This document shows, one piece after another, positions 16,714 through 24,689 of a DNA stretch of 64,000 nucleotides. The notes beneath the pieces are model-generated. The model ran no database searches. It saw nothing but the letters and a program-made list of their open reading frames with translations, and was not told where the DNA came from. The stretch covers positions 7,971,001 to 8,035,000 of the forward strand of contig NZ_CP160403.1 in assembly GCF_040782645.1 (NCBI RefSeq), written 5' to 3'. Each line of letters begins with the position of its first letter. The stretch's first letter is position 1. The translations under genes and the position numbers were made by a program. This stretch comes from Streptomyces sp. HUAS ZL42. GTDB taxonomy: Bacteria > Actinomycetota > Actinomycetes > Streptomycetales > Streptomycetaceae.

Positions 16714-16785
16714 TGGACGATACTGGGATTGAACCAGTGACCTCTTCCGTGTCAGGGAAGCGCTCTCCCGCTGAGCTAATCGTCC
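16714..16785 (-). tRNA. tRNA-Val(GAC), copy 3 of the operon
   Basis: 72 nt. Acceptor stem GGACGAT pairs with ATCGTCC, discriminator A. The anticodon stem CTTCC/GGAAG encloses the loop CTGACAC, giving anticodon GAC, which reads GUC and GUU. The T arm GGTTCAATCC is standard. CCA is not encoded. Confidence 0.95.
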
Positions 16786-16828
16786 TCGGGACCGTGCTCC
16801 AAGGGTTCCAAGGATCACGGGCACTGCG

Positions 16829-16900
16829 TGCGCGATACTGGGATTGAACCAGTGACCTCTTCCGTGTCAGGGAAGCGCTCTCCCGCTGAGCTAATCGCGC
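16829..16900 (-). tRNA. tRNA-Val(GAC), copy 2 of the operon
   Basis: 72 nt, identical to its neighbours except in the acceptor stem, which here is GCGCGAT/ATCGCGC with both strands changed together. The compensatory change shows selection for structure. Anticodon loop CTGACAC gives GAC. Confidence 0.95.
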
Positions 16901-16936
16901 GGGTCGGGATCCTGCCGTTCGTGCTGGAAGATCCAG

Positions 16937-17008
16937 TGGACGATACTGGGATTGAACCAGTGACCTCTTCCGTGTCAGGGAAGCGCTCTCCCGCTGAGCT
17001 AATCGTCC
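16937..17008 (-). tRNA. tRNA-Val(GAC), copy 1 of the operon
   Basis: 72 nt, same sequence as the copy at 16714, with acceptor stem GGACGAT/ATCGTCC and anticodon GAC. It lies four bases after the tRNA-Cys gene in the direction of transcription. Confidence 0.95.
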
Positions 17009-17012
17009 TTGG

Positions 17013-17083
17013 AGGTGGAGACGGGATTTGAACCCGTGTAGACGGCTTTGCAGGCCGTTGCCTCGCCTCTCGGCCACTCCACC
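17013..17083 (-). tRNA. tRNA-Cys(GCA)
   Basis: 71 nt. Acceptor GGTGGAG/CTCCACC with discriminator U, as expected for tRNA-Cys. The anticodon arm CGGCC/AGCCG region holds loop CTGCAAA with anticodon GCA. D arm and T arm (GGGTTCAAATCCC) are complete. Confidence 0.95.
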
Positions 17084-17121
17084 AGGAGTGCAGGGGACCA
17101 GGGCGATCCCCTCTTCCTTCG

Positions 17122-17194
17122 AGCGGACGACGAGGCTCGAACTCGCGACCTCAACCTTGGCAAGGTTGCGCTCTACCAACTGAGCTACGTCCGC
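17122..17194 (-). tRNA. tRNA-Gly(GCC)
   Basis: 73 nt, first gene of the minus-strand operon. Acceptor GCGGACG/CGTCCGC, discriminator U as usual for bacterial tRNA-Gly. Anticodon stem CAACC/GGTTG encloses TTGCCAA, anticodon GCC, reading GGC and GGU, the main Gly codons of this GC-rich genome. Confidence 0.95.
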
Positions 17195-17235
17195 CTGTCG
17201 TTTCGGTCCGCTCCCGCGGCCCGGCGACGTGTTGA

Positions 17236-17263
17236 ACTCTAGCGGATTCCTGGGCCAGTACAA
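17236..17263 (-). promoter_or_regulatory. Promoter of the tRNA operon
   Basis: On the minus strand, TTGTAC (17263-17258) and TAGAGT (17241-17236) are separated by 16 bp and match a housekeeping sigma-70-type promoter. The expected start is near 17229, about 35 bp before tRNA-Gly. It is the only good candidate upstream of the five tRNAs. Confidence 0.6.
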
Positions 17264-17382
17264 AAACGCGTTTGTGCAGCGTGCTGCGCTACGTCCCTTC
17301 GCGTACCTGCTCAGGGCCCCGCCGGGCCACCCCCGGGACATGCCCGGGCCACCCGCGGGACCCCCGCCATAGACTCGGTGCC

Positions 17383-18426
17383 GTGCTCGATCTCCCTCCG
17401 CTCGCCCGCTTCGGCAACCGCGTCGCCACCGGCCTCATCGACGTCACCGGCGATCCCGCGGCCCTCGACTCCACCGGTTTCTGGGCCGTCTGCGCGGACT
17501 TCGAGGGCCGTCTGGTCTGCGCCCGCTTCCGCGACGTACGAGTGGAGCCCGTGCCCGTTCCCGTGCCGGGGCAGTGGCGGGGACCGGCCGCCGGTGACTG
17601 GACGTCCTCCCTCGACCGCGCCGCGTACACGGCCGGGGTCCGTCGTGTCCGTGAGCACATCGCGGCCGGCGAGGTCTACCAGGCGAACCTCTGCCGCGTC
17701 CTGTCGGCGCCGGTCGCGGCCGACGCCGATGTCGACGCCCTCACGGCCCTGCTGGCCCGCGGCAACCCCGCGCCGTACGCAGGAACGATCCGCCTGCCGG
17801 CACACGGCGTGGAGCTGGCCAGCGCGTCCCCGGAACTCTTCCTGCGCCGCGACGGCCGGGTCGTCGAGTCCGGTCCCATCAAGGGCACCGGCCGCACTGA
17901 GGCGGACCTCCTGGAGAAGGACTACGCCGAGAACGTGATGATCGTGGACCTGGTCCGCAACGACATCGGGCGCGTCTGCGCCACCGGCAGCGTGACCGTC
18001 CCCGATCTGTGTGCCGTCGAGAAACACCCGGGGCTGGTGCACCTCGTCTCCCTCGTACGCGGCGAGCTGCGCGCGGACGCCGGATGGCCGGAGCTGCTGG
18101 ACGCCGCGTTCCCGCCCGGCTCGGTCACCGGCGCCCCCAAATCGAGCGCGCTGCGGATCATCGAAGCCCTGGAGACGGCCCCCCGGGGGCCGTACTGCGG
18201 CGGGATCGGCTGGGTCGACGCCGACCGCGGCGCGGGCGAGCTGGCCGTCGGCATCCGCACCTTCTGGATCGACCGCGCCGAGGGTGTGCTGCGCTTCGGT
18301 ACCGGCGCCGGCATCACCTGGGGCTCCGACCCGGAGGCGGAGTGGCGGGAGACCGAGCTGAAGGCCGCCCGGCTGCTCGCGGTAGCGTCGGGAGCGTACG
18401 AGGTGAGTGGAAGGGACCTTCAGTGA
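17383..18426 (+). CDS. pabB: Aminodeoxychorismate synthase component I (PabB-like)
   Basis: 347 residues from GTG 17383; the open frame begins upstream but would cross the tRNA promoter. It is a chorismate-utilising enzyme that, with a glutamine amidotransferase encoded elsewhere, makes 4-amino-4-deoxychorismate for folate. PIKGT (around residue 165) has the Lys that forms the covalent intermediate in PabB, where anthranilate synthase has Ala, so this is PabB and not TrpE. VDLVRNDIGRV, PPGSVTGAPK and the terminal GAGITWGSDPEAEW complete the active site. The N-terminal domain is shorter than in E. coli PabB (453 residues). The stop overlaps the next start by four bases. Confidence 0.9.
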   Translation: MLDLPPLARFGNRVATGLIDVTGDPAALDSTGFWAVCADFEGRLVCARFRDVRVEPVPVPVPGQWRGPAAGDWTSSLDRAAYTAGVRRVREHIAAGEVYQANLCRVLSAPVAADADVDALTALLARGNPAPYAGTIRLPAHGVELASASPELFLRRDGRVVESGPIKGTGRTEADLLEKDYAENVMIVDLVRNDIGRVCATGSVTVPDLCAVEKHPGLVHLVSLVRGELRADAGWPELLDAAFPPGSVTGAPKSSALRIIEALETAPRGPYCGGIGWVDADRGAGELAVGIRTFWIDRAEGVLRFGTGAGITWGSDPEAEWRETELKAARLLAVASGAYEVSGRDLQ

Positions 18427-19244
18427 AGATCTGGCTCGACGGCGGTCTGCAGGACATCGAGTCCGCCCGCGTCTCCGTCTTCGACCACGGGCTGACCGTG
18501 GGCGACGGCATCTTCGAGACGGTGAAGGCGGTCGACGGCAAGCCGTTCGCGCTCACCCGCCACCTCGACCGGCTGACCCGCTCCGCCCGTGGTCTCGGCC
18601 TGCCCGACCCCGACCTCGACGAGGTCCGCCGCGGCTGCGCCGCCGTCCTCGAGGCCAACCCGATGCCGCTGGGCCGCCTGCGCATCACGTACACCGGCGG
18701 TCACGGCCCGCTCGGCTCCGACCGCGGTGATCGCGGACCGACCCTCGTGGTCGCCCTCGGTGAGACCGCCCGCCGCCCCGACTCCACGGCCGTGATCACG
18801 GTTCCCTGGACCCGCAACGAGCGCGGTGCGCTCACCGGCCTGAAGACGACCTCGTACGCCGAGAACGTCGTCGCCCTCGCCCGCGCCCACCAACACGGCG
18901 CGTCGGAAGCCCTGTTCGCCAACACGGTCGGGCAGCTCTGCGAAGGCACCGGCTCCAACGTCTTCGTCGTCGTCGACGGCGAGATCCACACCCCGCCGCT
19001 CGCCTCCGGCTGCCTCGCGGGCATCACCCGGGCGCTCACCGTCGAGTGGACCGGCGCCAAGGAGACCGACCTGCCGCTGGACGTGCTGGAGCGGGCCGAG
19101 GAGATCTTCCTCACCTCCACCCTGCGCGACATCCAGGCCGTGCACCGCGTCGACGACCGTGAACTGCCCGGCGCGCCGGGCCCGGTGACCGCCAAGGCGA
19201 TGCGGATCTTCGACGAGCGGTCCGGGGAGGACCTCGATCCGTAA
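18423..19244 (+). CDS. pabC: Aminodeoxychorismate lyase (PabC-like), PLP class IV
   Basis: 273 residues, GTG start inside the pabB stop (GTGA). It is a fold-type IV PLP enzyme: VSVFDHGLTVGDGIFETVK opens the fold, the Schiff-base Lys is in GLKTTSYAENV, and the phosphate-binding GTGSNVFVV and the SGCLAGITR loop are in place. With PabB directly upstream the natural role is removing pyruvate from aminodeoxychorismate to give para-aminobenzoate. A D-amino acid or branched-chain aminotransferase would be the alternative, but length and coupling favour PabC. Confidence 0.9.
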   Translation: MKIWLDGGLQDIESARVSVFDHGLTVGDGIFETVKAVDGKPFALTRHLDRLTRSARGLGLPDPDLDEVRRGCAAVLEANPMPLGRLRITYTGGHGPLGSDRGDRGPTLVVALGETARRPDSTAVITVPWTRNERGALTGLKTTSYAENVVALARAHQHGASEALFANTVGQLCEGTGSNVFVVVDGEIHTPPLASGCLAGITRALTVEWTGAKETDLPLDVLERAEEIFLTSTLRDIQAVHRVDDRELPGAPGPVTAKAMRIFDERSGEDLDP

Positions 19245-19298
19245 AGGCCCGGAACAAACCGGCTGACCTGGCGGGCGGCAGCGGGTAGAACACCGGTG

Positions 19299-20123
19299 AT
19301 GACCACCACTCTGCGGCCGACCGAGCCGCTCCAGCGAACCGAGGACGGAACGCGCTCACGCCGTTACCAGGTGTGCGTGAACAGCCGTCCGGTCGGCTCG
19401 ATACATCTAGGCACCTCACCCCAGTTCGGCGACTCGGTGGCCTGCATCCGCGATCTGCGCATCGAGGAGCCGGACCGTCGCCGCGGCCGGGGCACGGTGG
19501 CCGCCCTCGCCGCGGAGGAGGTGGCGCGCGGCTGGGGCTGCACACAGATCGAGGTGGGCGTCCCGGCCTCCGCCGAGGCGGCGCTGCGGCTCGTCAAGGC
19601 GCTGGGGTACGTCCTGCGCAACCGGAACATGGAGAAGGAACTCGGCGACTCCCTGCCCGAACTCCCCGCAGGCAGCCGTGCACGGACCATGACGGAGACC
19701 GAGTTCGAGGCGTGGCATGCGCACGAGTCGGAGGACTACGCCCGGACCTGGATCGAACGGGGCATCCCCGAGGCCGAGGCCTACGCCAAGGCGCGGCGCG
19801 ACCACGAGATGCTCCTGCCGCAGGGGCTTACCACCGAGAACATGCGGTTCAGCGTGCTGGAGCACGAGGGGAAGCGCGTGGGGACCCTGTGGCTGGCCCT
19901 GCACGCCGGCCGGCACTGGGTCTTCGACGTCGAGGTCGACGCGGACCACCGCGGCCACGGACACGGCCGTACGCTCATGCTCCTCGCGGAGATCCAGGCG
20001 ATGGGGGCCGGCGGCCGCACCCTCGACCTGAACGTGTTCGCGGACAACACCCCGGCCGAGCGGCTGTACGAGTCACTCGGCTACGAGACGACGCGCTACG
20101 CCCTCTACAAGCCGCTGCTGTGA
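19299..20123 (+). CDS. Tandem GNAT-domain N-acetyltransferase
   Basis: 274 residues from ATG 19299 (a GTG three bases earlier is possible). Two GNAT domains are seen. The N-terminal one (residues ~1-110) has a partly degenerate CoA-binding turn, EPDRRRGRGTVAALAAEE. The C-terminal one (~125-274) is complete, with DVEVDADHRGHGHGRTLML, the standard R/Q-x-x-G-x-G/A loop, and NVFADNTPAERLYESLGYE. Arrangements with one degenerate half occur in mycothiol acetyltransferase MshD and relatives, but this protein lacks clear MshD features, so the substrate is left open. The gene follows pabC after 54 bp and is convergent with a DsbA-like gene. Confidence 0.82.
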   Translation: MTTTLRPTEPLQRTEDGTRSRRYQVCVNSRPVGSIHLGTSPQFGDSVACIRDLRIEEPDRRRGRGTVAALAAEEVARGWGCTQIEVGVPASAEAALRLVKALGYVLRNRNMEKELGDSLPELPAGSRARTMTETEFEAWHAHESEDYARTWIERGIPEAEAYAKARRDHEMLLPQGLTTENMRFSVLEHEGKRVGTLWLALHAGRHWVFDVEVDADHRGHGHGRTLMLLAEIQAMGAGGRTLDLNVFADNTPAERLYESLGYETTRYALYKPLL

Positions 20124-20150
20124 CGCCACGGACCCGCCGATGCCCTGCGG

Positions 20151-20687
20151 TCAGGCCTCCTGCTCCGCCAGCAGCCTGTCGGCGATCTCCTCGATGCGCT
20201 CGCGCAGACCCTCCTGGCTCTTGCCGCCGTCGAGACGCTCGCCGCCGATGACGTACGTCGGGGTACCGGTCACGCCGATCGCCTTGCCCTCGGCCTGATC
20301 GGCGTCCACGACCAGGATGTGCCGGCCGTCGATCAGGGCCGTGTCGAACTCCTCGGCGTCCAGACCGAGTTCAGCGGCCACCTCGACCAGGAAGGGTTCC
20401 CCCTTCCGGCCCAGGTCCTCGACCCGGCCGAGCACCGCCTCCACGTACGGCCACCCCTGGCCCTGCTCCGCGGCCTCCTCGGCGGCCTGCGCTGCGGCGA
20501 AGGCGTGCTTGTGCTTCTCCAGCGGGAAGTGCCGCAGCCGCAGTTCCAGCCGGTCGCCGTAGCGGGCGCGCAGGGCGCGGAGGTCGTCCAGGGCGCTGCG
20601 GCAGTCCGGACACTGGAGTTCGCACCAGACGTCGAGCACCGGGGCGGCGGGACGCGCGGGTGCGGAGTCGGGGGAGGAGTCGCTCAT
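20151..20687 (-). CDS. DsbA-family thioredoxin-fold oxidoreductase
   Basis: 178 residues from ATG 20687. The redox motif CPDC is at residues ~25-28 after the first strand (LDVWCELQ), and the cis-Pro loop GVTGTPTYVIGG is near residue 145; between them lies the helical insertion expected of DsbA/2-hydroxychromene isomerase-like proteins (HFPLEKHKHAFAAAQAAEEA). No signal peptide is present, so it works in the cytoplasm, unlike classical DsbA. It probably reduces or isomerises disulfides, or acts in protection from oxidation; the partner is unknown. Confidence 0.85.
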   Translation of the reverse strand: MSDSSPDSAPARPAAPVLDVWCELQCPDCRSALDDLRALRARYGDRLELRLRHFPLEKHKHAFAAAQAAEEAAEQGQGWPYVEAVLGRVEDLGRKGEPFLVEVAAELGLDAEEFDTALIDGRHILVVDADQAEGKAIGVTGTPTYVIGGERLDGGKSQEGLRERIEEIADRLLAEQEA

Positions 20688-20918
20688 GGGACCAGTCTCC
20701 CAGTCCTGCCTGCCGCTCCCCAATCCGCACCGGCCACTACCGGCACCTCGGGAGGAGCCGACCCGGAGATGTCCCTGATGTCCGGCCGGACCATGGCCTG
20801 CGAGGGTTCGTGCGGTGCACGATGGAAGGGGCGAAGCGGGCCCTGCCCGATCCGCGCCCGGCCGAATCCGTGCCCGACCGACTCCGTGTGCCGGACCGAA
20901 TCCTGTGTGGAGGACCGG

Positions 20919-21362
20919 ATGATTGCCGAGACCGTCTGTTCCGCCGTCTCTGCCGCCGGACTGGGCATCGCGGTGGTCACGGCCTACCGCAAGCGCTTCC
21001 TCGCGGCTGCCCGCATTGCCGCCTACTCCCTGGTACCCCTTGGGCTGGTGATGACCGGGGCTGTCGAATGGGTGGCCGAGACCGCCTTCAGCCCCACGGC
21101 CTGGGCCGGCTTCGCCGTCCTCGGCGGCGCCTGGGCGCTGTTCGCGACCACGCGCGCCGTGGAGCGCCGCCGGGGTGGTACCCGCAAGGAACGCAAGGCC
21201 GCGGCCCGCTCCGCACAGCAGGGGGCCATGGCTCCGTCGGCCTCGGCACCTTCTCTGGGCCAGGGTTCCCGTCCGGCCACCAGGCCCGCGACCGCGCCGC
21301 GCTCGGACTCCGCGGACGACTTCAGCGACATCGAGGCCATCCTGAAGAAGCACGGCATATGA
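20919..21362 (+). CDS. Small membrane protein with disordered C-terminal tail
   Basis: 147 residues from an ATG preceded by GGAGGA. Three hydrophobic segments occupy residues ~2-23, 33-52 and 62-80, followed by a basic stretch (RAVERRRGGTRKERKAAARS) on the probable cytoplasmic side and a Ser/Ala/Pro-rich tail that ends with an acidic short helix, DDFSDIEAILKKHGI. That last motif looks like a protein-binding helix. No known domain is recognised. It is divergent from the DsbA-like gene. Confidence 0.7.
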   Translation: MIAETVCSAVSAAGLGIAVVTAYRKRFLAAARIAAYSLVPLGLVMTGAVEWVAETAFSPTAWAGFAVLGGAWALFATTRAVERRRGGTRKERKAAARSAQQGAMAPSASAPSLGQGSRPATRPATAPRSDSADDFSDIEAILKKHGI

Positions 21363-21546
21363 CGGTGGGCTGCGAAGTGACCGGCATATGACTGGCGCAT
21401 TGACGACTGGAACGACACGGAAGATCGACACACGCCCCGAAATGATCAAGCCCTGAACCGGACATCACGGAATCCAGCGAACTCCCGCTCATTCCGGGCG
21501 TGTTGATCGCGCTCATGCCCCCGGCTGCGCCATCATCGCCCGCGAG

Positions 21547-21699
21547 ATGCTGGACACGAAACAGAGCGAGACCGCGCCGCCGCAGGACGAGCCGCGTGGA
21601 TGCCTCTTCGCCCTTTCCCAGCCACCGCTGATGATCTTCCTTGCGGTGATCGGGTGTCTGCTGCTCACGGCCGCGCTGCACGACCTGCTGATGCTGTGA
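21547..21699 (+). CDS. 50-residue single-pass membrane protein
   Basis: A short ORF of 50 residues starting ATG at 21547. The first 25 residues are polar (TKQSETAPPQDEPRG) and residues 27-49 form one hydrophobic helix rich in Leu (PPLMIFLAVIGCLLLTAALH). Codon third positions are almost all G or C, as in real genes of this genome. The ribosome site is weak (GCGAG), so the start is not certain. No function is known. It lies between two opposed genes, 67 bp before the CGNR gene's stop. Confidence 0.45.
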   Translation: MLDTKQSETAPPQDEPRGCLFALSQPPLMIFLAVIGCLLLTAALHDLLML

Positions 21700-21765
21700 G
21701 CCGTACCCGCGGTCCCCGGCGTCACCCGCCGGGGCCGCGTCGGCCTCGAGGTCCGGGGATCTCCC

Positions 21766-22326
21766 TCAGCCCGCCGCTTCCTTGCGGCGCGCCCGGTACG
21801 CGGCGACGTGCAGCCTGTTGCCGCAGGTCCGGCTGTCGCAGTAGCGCCGGGAGCGGTTCCTGGAGAGGTCGACGAAGGCGCGCCGGCAGTCGGGCGCCTC
21901 GCAGCGGCGCAGCCGCTCCTCCTCCCCGGCCACCACGAAGAAGGCCAGGGCCATTCCGCAGTCGGCCGCCAGATGGTCGGCGACCGAGGCGCCGGGGGCG
22001 AAGTAGTGCACATGCCAGTCGTAGCCGTCGTGGTCGGTGAGCCGGGGCGTGGTGCCCGCGGCGGCGACCAACTCGTTGATCAACCCGGCAGCGGACCGGG
22101 GATCCGGGGCCGCGAAGACTCCGGCGAACCGTCCCCGGACCTTGCGCACCGCCGAGAGGTCGAACTCCGAGAGCATGCCGACATCACTGATGTCGTGCGT
22201 GCGTACGAATTCCTCGAGGGCAGCGACATCCGGCAGTCCGTCGGGCGTGGTGTCGTCCTCCGGCGCGGTGTTCACCAGATCCACCACGGTGTCGAGTGCG
22301 CACCGGGTGTCGTGGGTGATCAGCAC
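21766..22326 (-). CDS. CGNR zinc-finger / ABATE domain protein, probable transcription regulator
   Basis: 186 residues from GTG 22326, with AGGGAG seven bases upstream. The N-terminal ~130 residues match the ABATE (stress-induced) domain found in these proteins. The C-terminus is the CGNR zinc finger: CEAPDC, then YCDSRTCGNR, with basic residues on each side (RNRSRRY, YRARRKEA) suited to DNA binding. Streptomyces genomes hold many such regulators; their ligands and targets are mostly unknown. The region upstream of it is a repeat-rich gap, so any autoregulatory site is hidden there. Confidence 0.85.
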   Translation of the reverse strand: MLITHDTRCALDTVVDLVNTAPEDDTTPDGLPDVAALEEFVRTHDISDVGMLSEFDLSAVRKVRGRFAGVFAAPDPRSAAGLINELVAAAGTTPRLTDHDGYDWHVHYFAPGASVADHLAADCGMALAFFVVAGEEERLRRCEAPDCRRAFVDLSRNRSRRYCDSRTCGNRLHVAAYRARRKEAAG

Positions 22327-22905
22327 GTTCAGCTCCCTGGCCTGGGGGGTCGGGCAGGCGCCCGCCGATGCTGGCCGATGGTAATGGCTCCGGGGACCGC
22401 AGCACGGGCCCCGTCTGCACTCACGATGCCGGTAGAACGGGCGCGGGGCGCCGAGGGTTCCCGTCGGAGGGCCATCACGAATGGCGAGTCGCGGGAGGTG
22501 TGCGGCGTTGAGCTTCCCGTCGCTCCCCGGGTGCGCGAGGCACTGGGCTGTGGGGTCGGTCGGGGGCCGGACACCCGCCCGGGCTTGGCTCGCGCTGCAC
22601 GACGGCTCGCGGGAGGCGGCACGGTGGCGGATGGCGTCCCGCCGAGTGGTGTAGCCGGGCAGCCCTCGCGTTGTCACAGGTCACGGCGGTGATCGGCCCG
22701 GCACCGGGGCGCCGGGGCGCCGGGCAGAGCGTGCCGTCCCTGATCGGCTCCCGCAGCGGCTCCGAGACTCGGCCCCGTCTGCCGACCACAAGCCATCCGG
22801 ACCAGTGCAGCCCGCATGGCTACACCACCCGGCGGGACGCCACCCGGCGGCGGTCCGTCAGTGCGGGTGGCGCTGAGCTGTGTCGTCGGTCCGTGGCCGC
22901 ATGTG

Positions 22906-22999
22906 GTGCGGAGGTGGTGCCGTCGGTTCGTGGGTGGGGTGGTGCGGAGGTGGTGCCGTCGGTTCGTGGGTGGGGCGGTGGTGCGGAGGCGGTGCCGTC
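22906..22999. repeat. Tandem repeat, unit 36-39 bp, about 2.6 copies
   Basis: Units begin at 22906, 22942 and 22981, each starting GTGCGGAGG and containing GTGCCGTCGGTTCGTGGGTG; the third copy is changed in its second half. Spacing is 36 then 39, both multiples of three, so it could be translated in any frame, but no frame is supported as a gene. Confidence 0.8.
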
Positions 23000-23171
23000 G
23001 TCCGCAGGCGCTTGCGTCGCCGAACCATGCCGCCGTGTCCGGAGACGGTGTGGCGCCGAACCGCTCGTCGGTCCGCGGAGCGCGGCGCTCGGCCATGCCG
23101 CTGGTCCGCGGCCATGCGTGCCTCCCCCCGCTGCCTTGAGGGTGGGGGAGGTGCCCCCAGGGGTCATGGAG

Positions 23172-23231
23172 CCCCGCTCGAGCGACGCCGAGAGTGGAGG
23201 AGGGGGCGCGGGCGGCACCCCGTCAGTGCCG
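23172..23231. repeat. Dispersed intergenic repeat, copy 2
   Basis: Same element as at 15176-15236. The core GCGGGCGGCACCCCGTCAG is identical in both copies. It lies in the gene-free stretch upstream of the ssgB 3' end. Confidence 0.6.
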
Positions 23232-23413
23232 GGCCGTGCACCACCCGCTGCAACCCCGGCCACGCCGACGACCACGCACAGCAACCGCACGCACACCGAC
23301 GCCGCCCCGAGAGATTCACGGTGGCGGCGTCGGCGGCATGCCCTATGCGGTTGTTCTGGCCCGAGCCGTCTCCCCGAGTGGACGGCGCCGGGCGGCTCTG
23401 TGAAAGCCTCGAC

Positions 23414-23827
23414 CTAGCTTTCCGCCAGGATGTGCGAGAGCTCCTGATCCAGATCGAAGTGACGATGCTCCGTGCCGGGAGGCACCGCCGCATCCGTCCG
23501 CTTAAGAAACGACTCCAGGGCCCGCGCCGGGGCCTCGAGCAGGGCTTCCCCCTCCGGAGAGCTCAGGGCGATGCACACGACGCCCTGGCCATGACTGCGC
23601 GACGGCCAGACGCGGACGTCGCCGGTACCCGTGGGCCGGTGGAGACCCTCGGCGAGGAGGTCGCGGGCGAACACCCACTCGACGGTCTCCTCGGCTCCGG
23701 TGTGGAAGGTGGCGTGCACGGCGTAGGGGTCGGCCGTGTCGTACCGCAGGCCTGCGGGGACAGGCAGGGAGGACTCGCTCGACACAACGAGGCGCAGGTG
23801 CAGCTCGCAGCTGACCGTGGTGTTCAT
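23414..23827 (-). CDS. ssgB: Sporulation regulator SsgB
   Basis: 137 residues, ATG at 23827. The sequence matches SsgB, the SsgA-like protein conserved in all sporulating actinomycetes: it begins MNTTVSCELHLRLVV, contains YDTADPYAVHATFHTG and VEWVFARDLLAEGL, and ends SHILAES. SsgB is recruited by SsgA and itself recruits FtsZ to future septum sites in aerial hyphae, so it starts sporulation-specific cell division. The protein is soluble and acts at the membrane-associated division site. No other ssg gene is nearby. The presence of this gene is the best single indication that the host is a sporulating streptomycete. Confidence 0.97.
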   Translation of the reverse strand: MNTTVSCELHLRLVVSSESSLPVPAGLRYDTADPYAVHATFHTGAEETVEWVFARDLLAEGLHRPTGTGDVRVWPSRSHGQGVVCIALSSPEGEALLEAPARALESFLKRTDAAVPPGTEHRHFDLDQELSHILAES

Positions 23828-24018
23828 AAGCGCCAGGGCCTTTCGCTCAGTGTGCGCTCGGGGATTCGCACGTCGGCGAAATCGACATGCCACCTACGGT
23901 GCCGTTGTAAACCCCTCTGAGTGTTTTGCGTGTCTTTACGTAACTCTTCCGGCCGAGAACCTGTTCGCGAGGTACGACCATTCCGGTGACTGGTTTCTCT
24001 CCGGTAAGGTTTGGGTGT

Positions 24019-24480
24019 ATGAACACGGGGAGTAACGGGCCGGGCGAGGTGGCCGTGGCGGCGGACGACACGACGACGGACGGGGCGGCGGCCGAAAAGC
24101 ACGAGCGGGGACTCGGCTCGCGGGCGCCGGAATTCATCAAGGCGCGCCGCGCGCTGCACCTCAGCTGGCAGGTGGGTGTCTTCATCATCGGCCTCGCGGT
24201 CGTGGTCGCGGGAATCATCATGCTGCCGCTGCCCGGACCGGGCTGGGTGGTGATCTTCGGCGGCATGGCGATCTGGGCGACCGAGTTCGTCTGGGCCCAG
24301 CTGGTTCTCCGCTGGACCAAACGCAAGGTCACCGAGGCGGCCCAGCGGGCGCTCGACCCCAGGGTGCGGCGCCGCAACATCGCTCTGACCGTGATCGGCC
24401 TGGTGATCGTGTCCGTTCTCGTCGGCATCTACCTGTGGAAGTTCGGCGTCGTGATGCCCTGGAAGATCAAGGACCAGTGA
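24019..24480 (+). CDS. PGPGW-type membrane protein (TIGR02611 family)
   Basis: 153 residues from ATG 24019. The N-terminal ~45 residues are acidic and polar, then two hydrophobic segments (VGVFIIGLAVVVAGIIML and, near the C-terminus, IALTVIGLVIVSVLVGIYLW) border the signature LPLPGPGWVVIFGGMAIW. The PGPGW motif defines a widespread actinobacterial family with unknown function. An amphipathic basic region between helices (LRWTKRKVTEAAQRAL) would lie in the cytoplasm. It is divergent from ssgB, with about 190 bp between them. Confidence 0.85.
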   Translation: MNTGSNGPGEVAVAADDTTTDGAAAEKHERGLGSRAPEFIKARRALHLSWQVGVFIIGLAVVVAGIIMLPLPGPGWVVIFGGMAIWATEFVWAQLVLRWTKRKVTEAAQRALDPRVRRRNIALTVIGLVIVSVLVGIYLWKFGVVMPWKIKDQ

Positions 24481-24567
24481 CCGTGACAGGGGCGCGAGTG
24501 CGGCCCGCAGCGGGTCTGCGCCGGTCACAGGCACTCCCTGACATGGGGTAATGTTCTTCCTGCGTCC

Positions 24568-24639
24568 GGGCGATTAGCTCAGTGGGAGAGCGCTTCGTTC
24601 ACACCGAAGAGGTCACTGGTTCGAACCCAGTATCGCCCA
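24568..24639 (+). tRNA. tRNA-Val(CAC), left copy
   Basis: 72 nt. Acceptor GGGCGAT/ATCGCCC with discriminator A; anticodon stem CTTCG/CGAAG encloses TTCACAC, anticodon CAC, reading GUG. An identical gene lies at 35109-35180. Confidence 0.95.
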
Positions 24640-24647
24640 CCCGGAAC

Positions 24648-24683
24648 CGGCGGCCCGCCTGCAACAGTGCAGGCGGGCCGCCG
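24648..24683 (+). terminator. Terminator of tRNA-Val(CAC)
   Basis: A perfect 16 bp stem (24648-24663 with 24668-24683) with a four-base loop, nine bases past the tRNA. The T content after it is low, which is normal for this GC-rich host. Confidence 0.8.
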
Positions 24684-24689
24684 TCGTAT

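Larger units (their letters stand above)
22327..23413. other. 1.1 kb region without a supportable gene
   Basis: Open frames exist on both strands, but none has a plausible start with ribosome site, a consistent third-position GC bias or a recognisable protein. The interval holds a three-copy tandem repeat (22906-22999), a palindromic G/C block around 23120-23160 (GGTGGGGGAGGTGCCCCC) and a copy of a dispersed repeat (23172-23231). It separates the divergent start of the CGNR gene from the 3' end of ssgB. Confidence 0.6.

Noticed and set aside
16714..17008. Three 72 bp near-identical repeats with short spacers, resembling a CRISPR array
   Set aside because: Each unit folds as a complete tRNA-Val with anticodon GAC.
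17383..18426. Anthranilate synthase (TrpE)
   Set aside because: The active-site motif is PIKGT, with the Lys found in PabB, and pabC is directly coupled.
22671..23417. Open frames of 100-250 codons on both strands in the repeat-rich gap
   Set aside because: No ribosome sites, mixed codon bias and no resemblance to known proteins; they result from GC-rich repeats.
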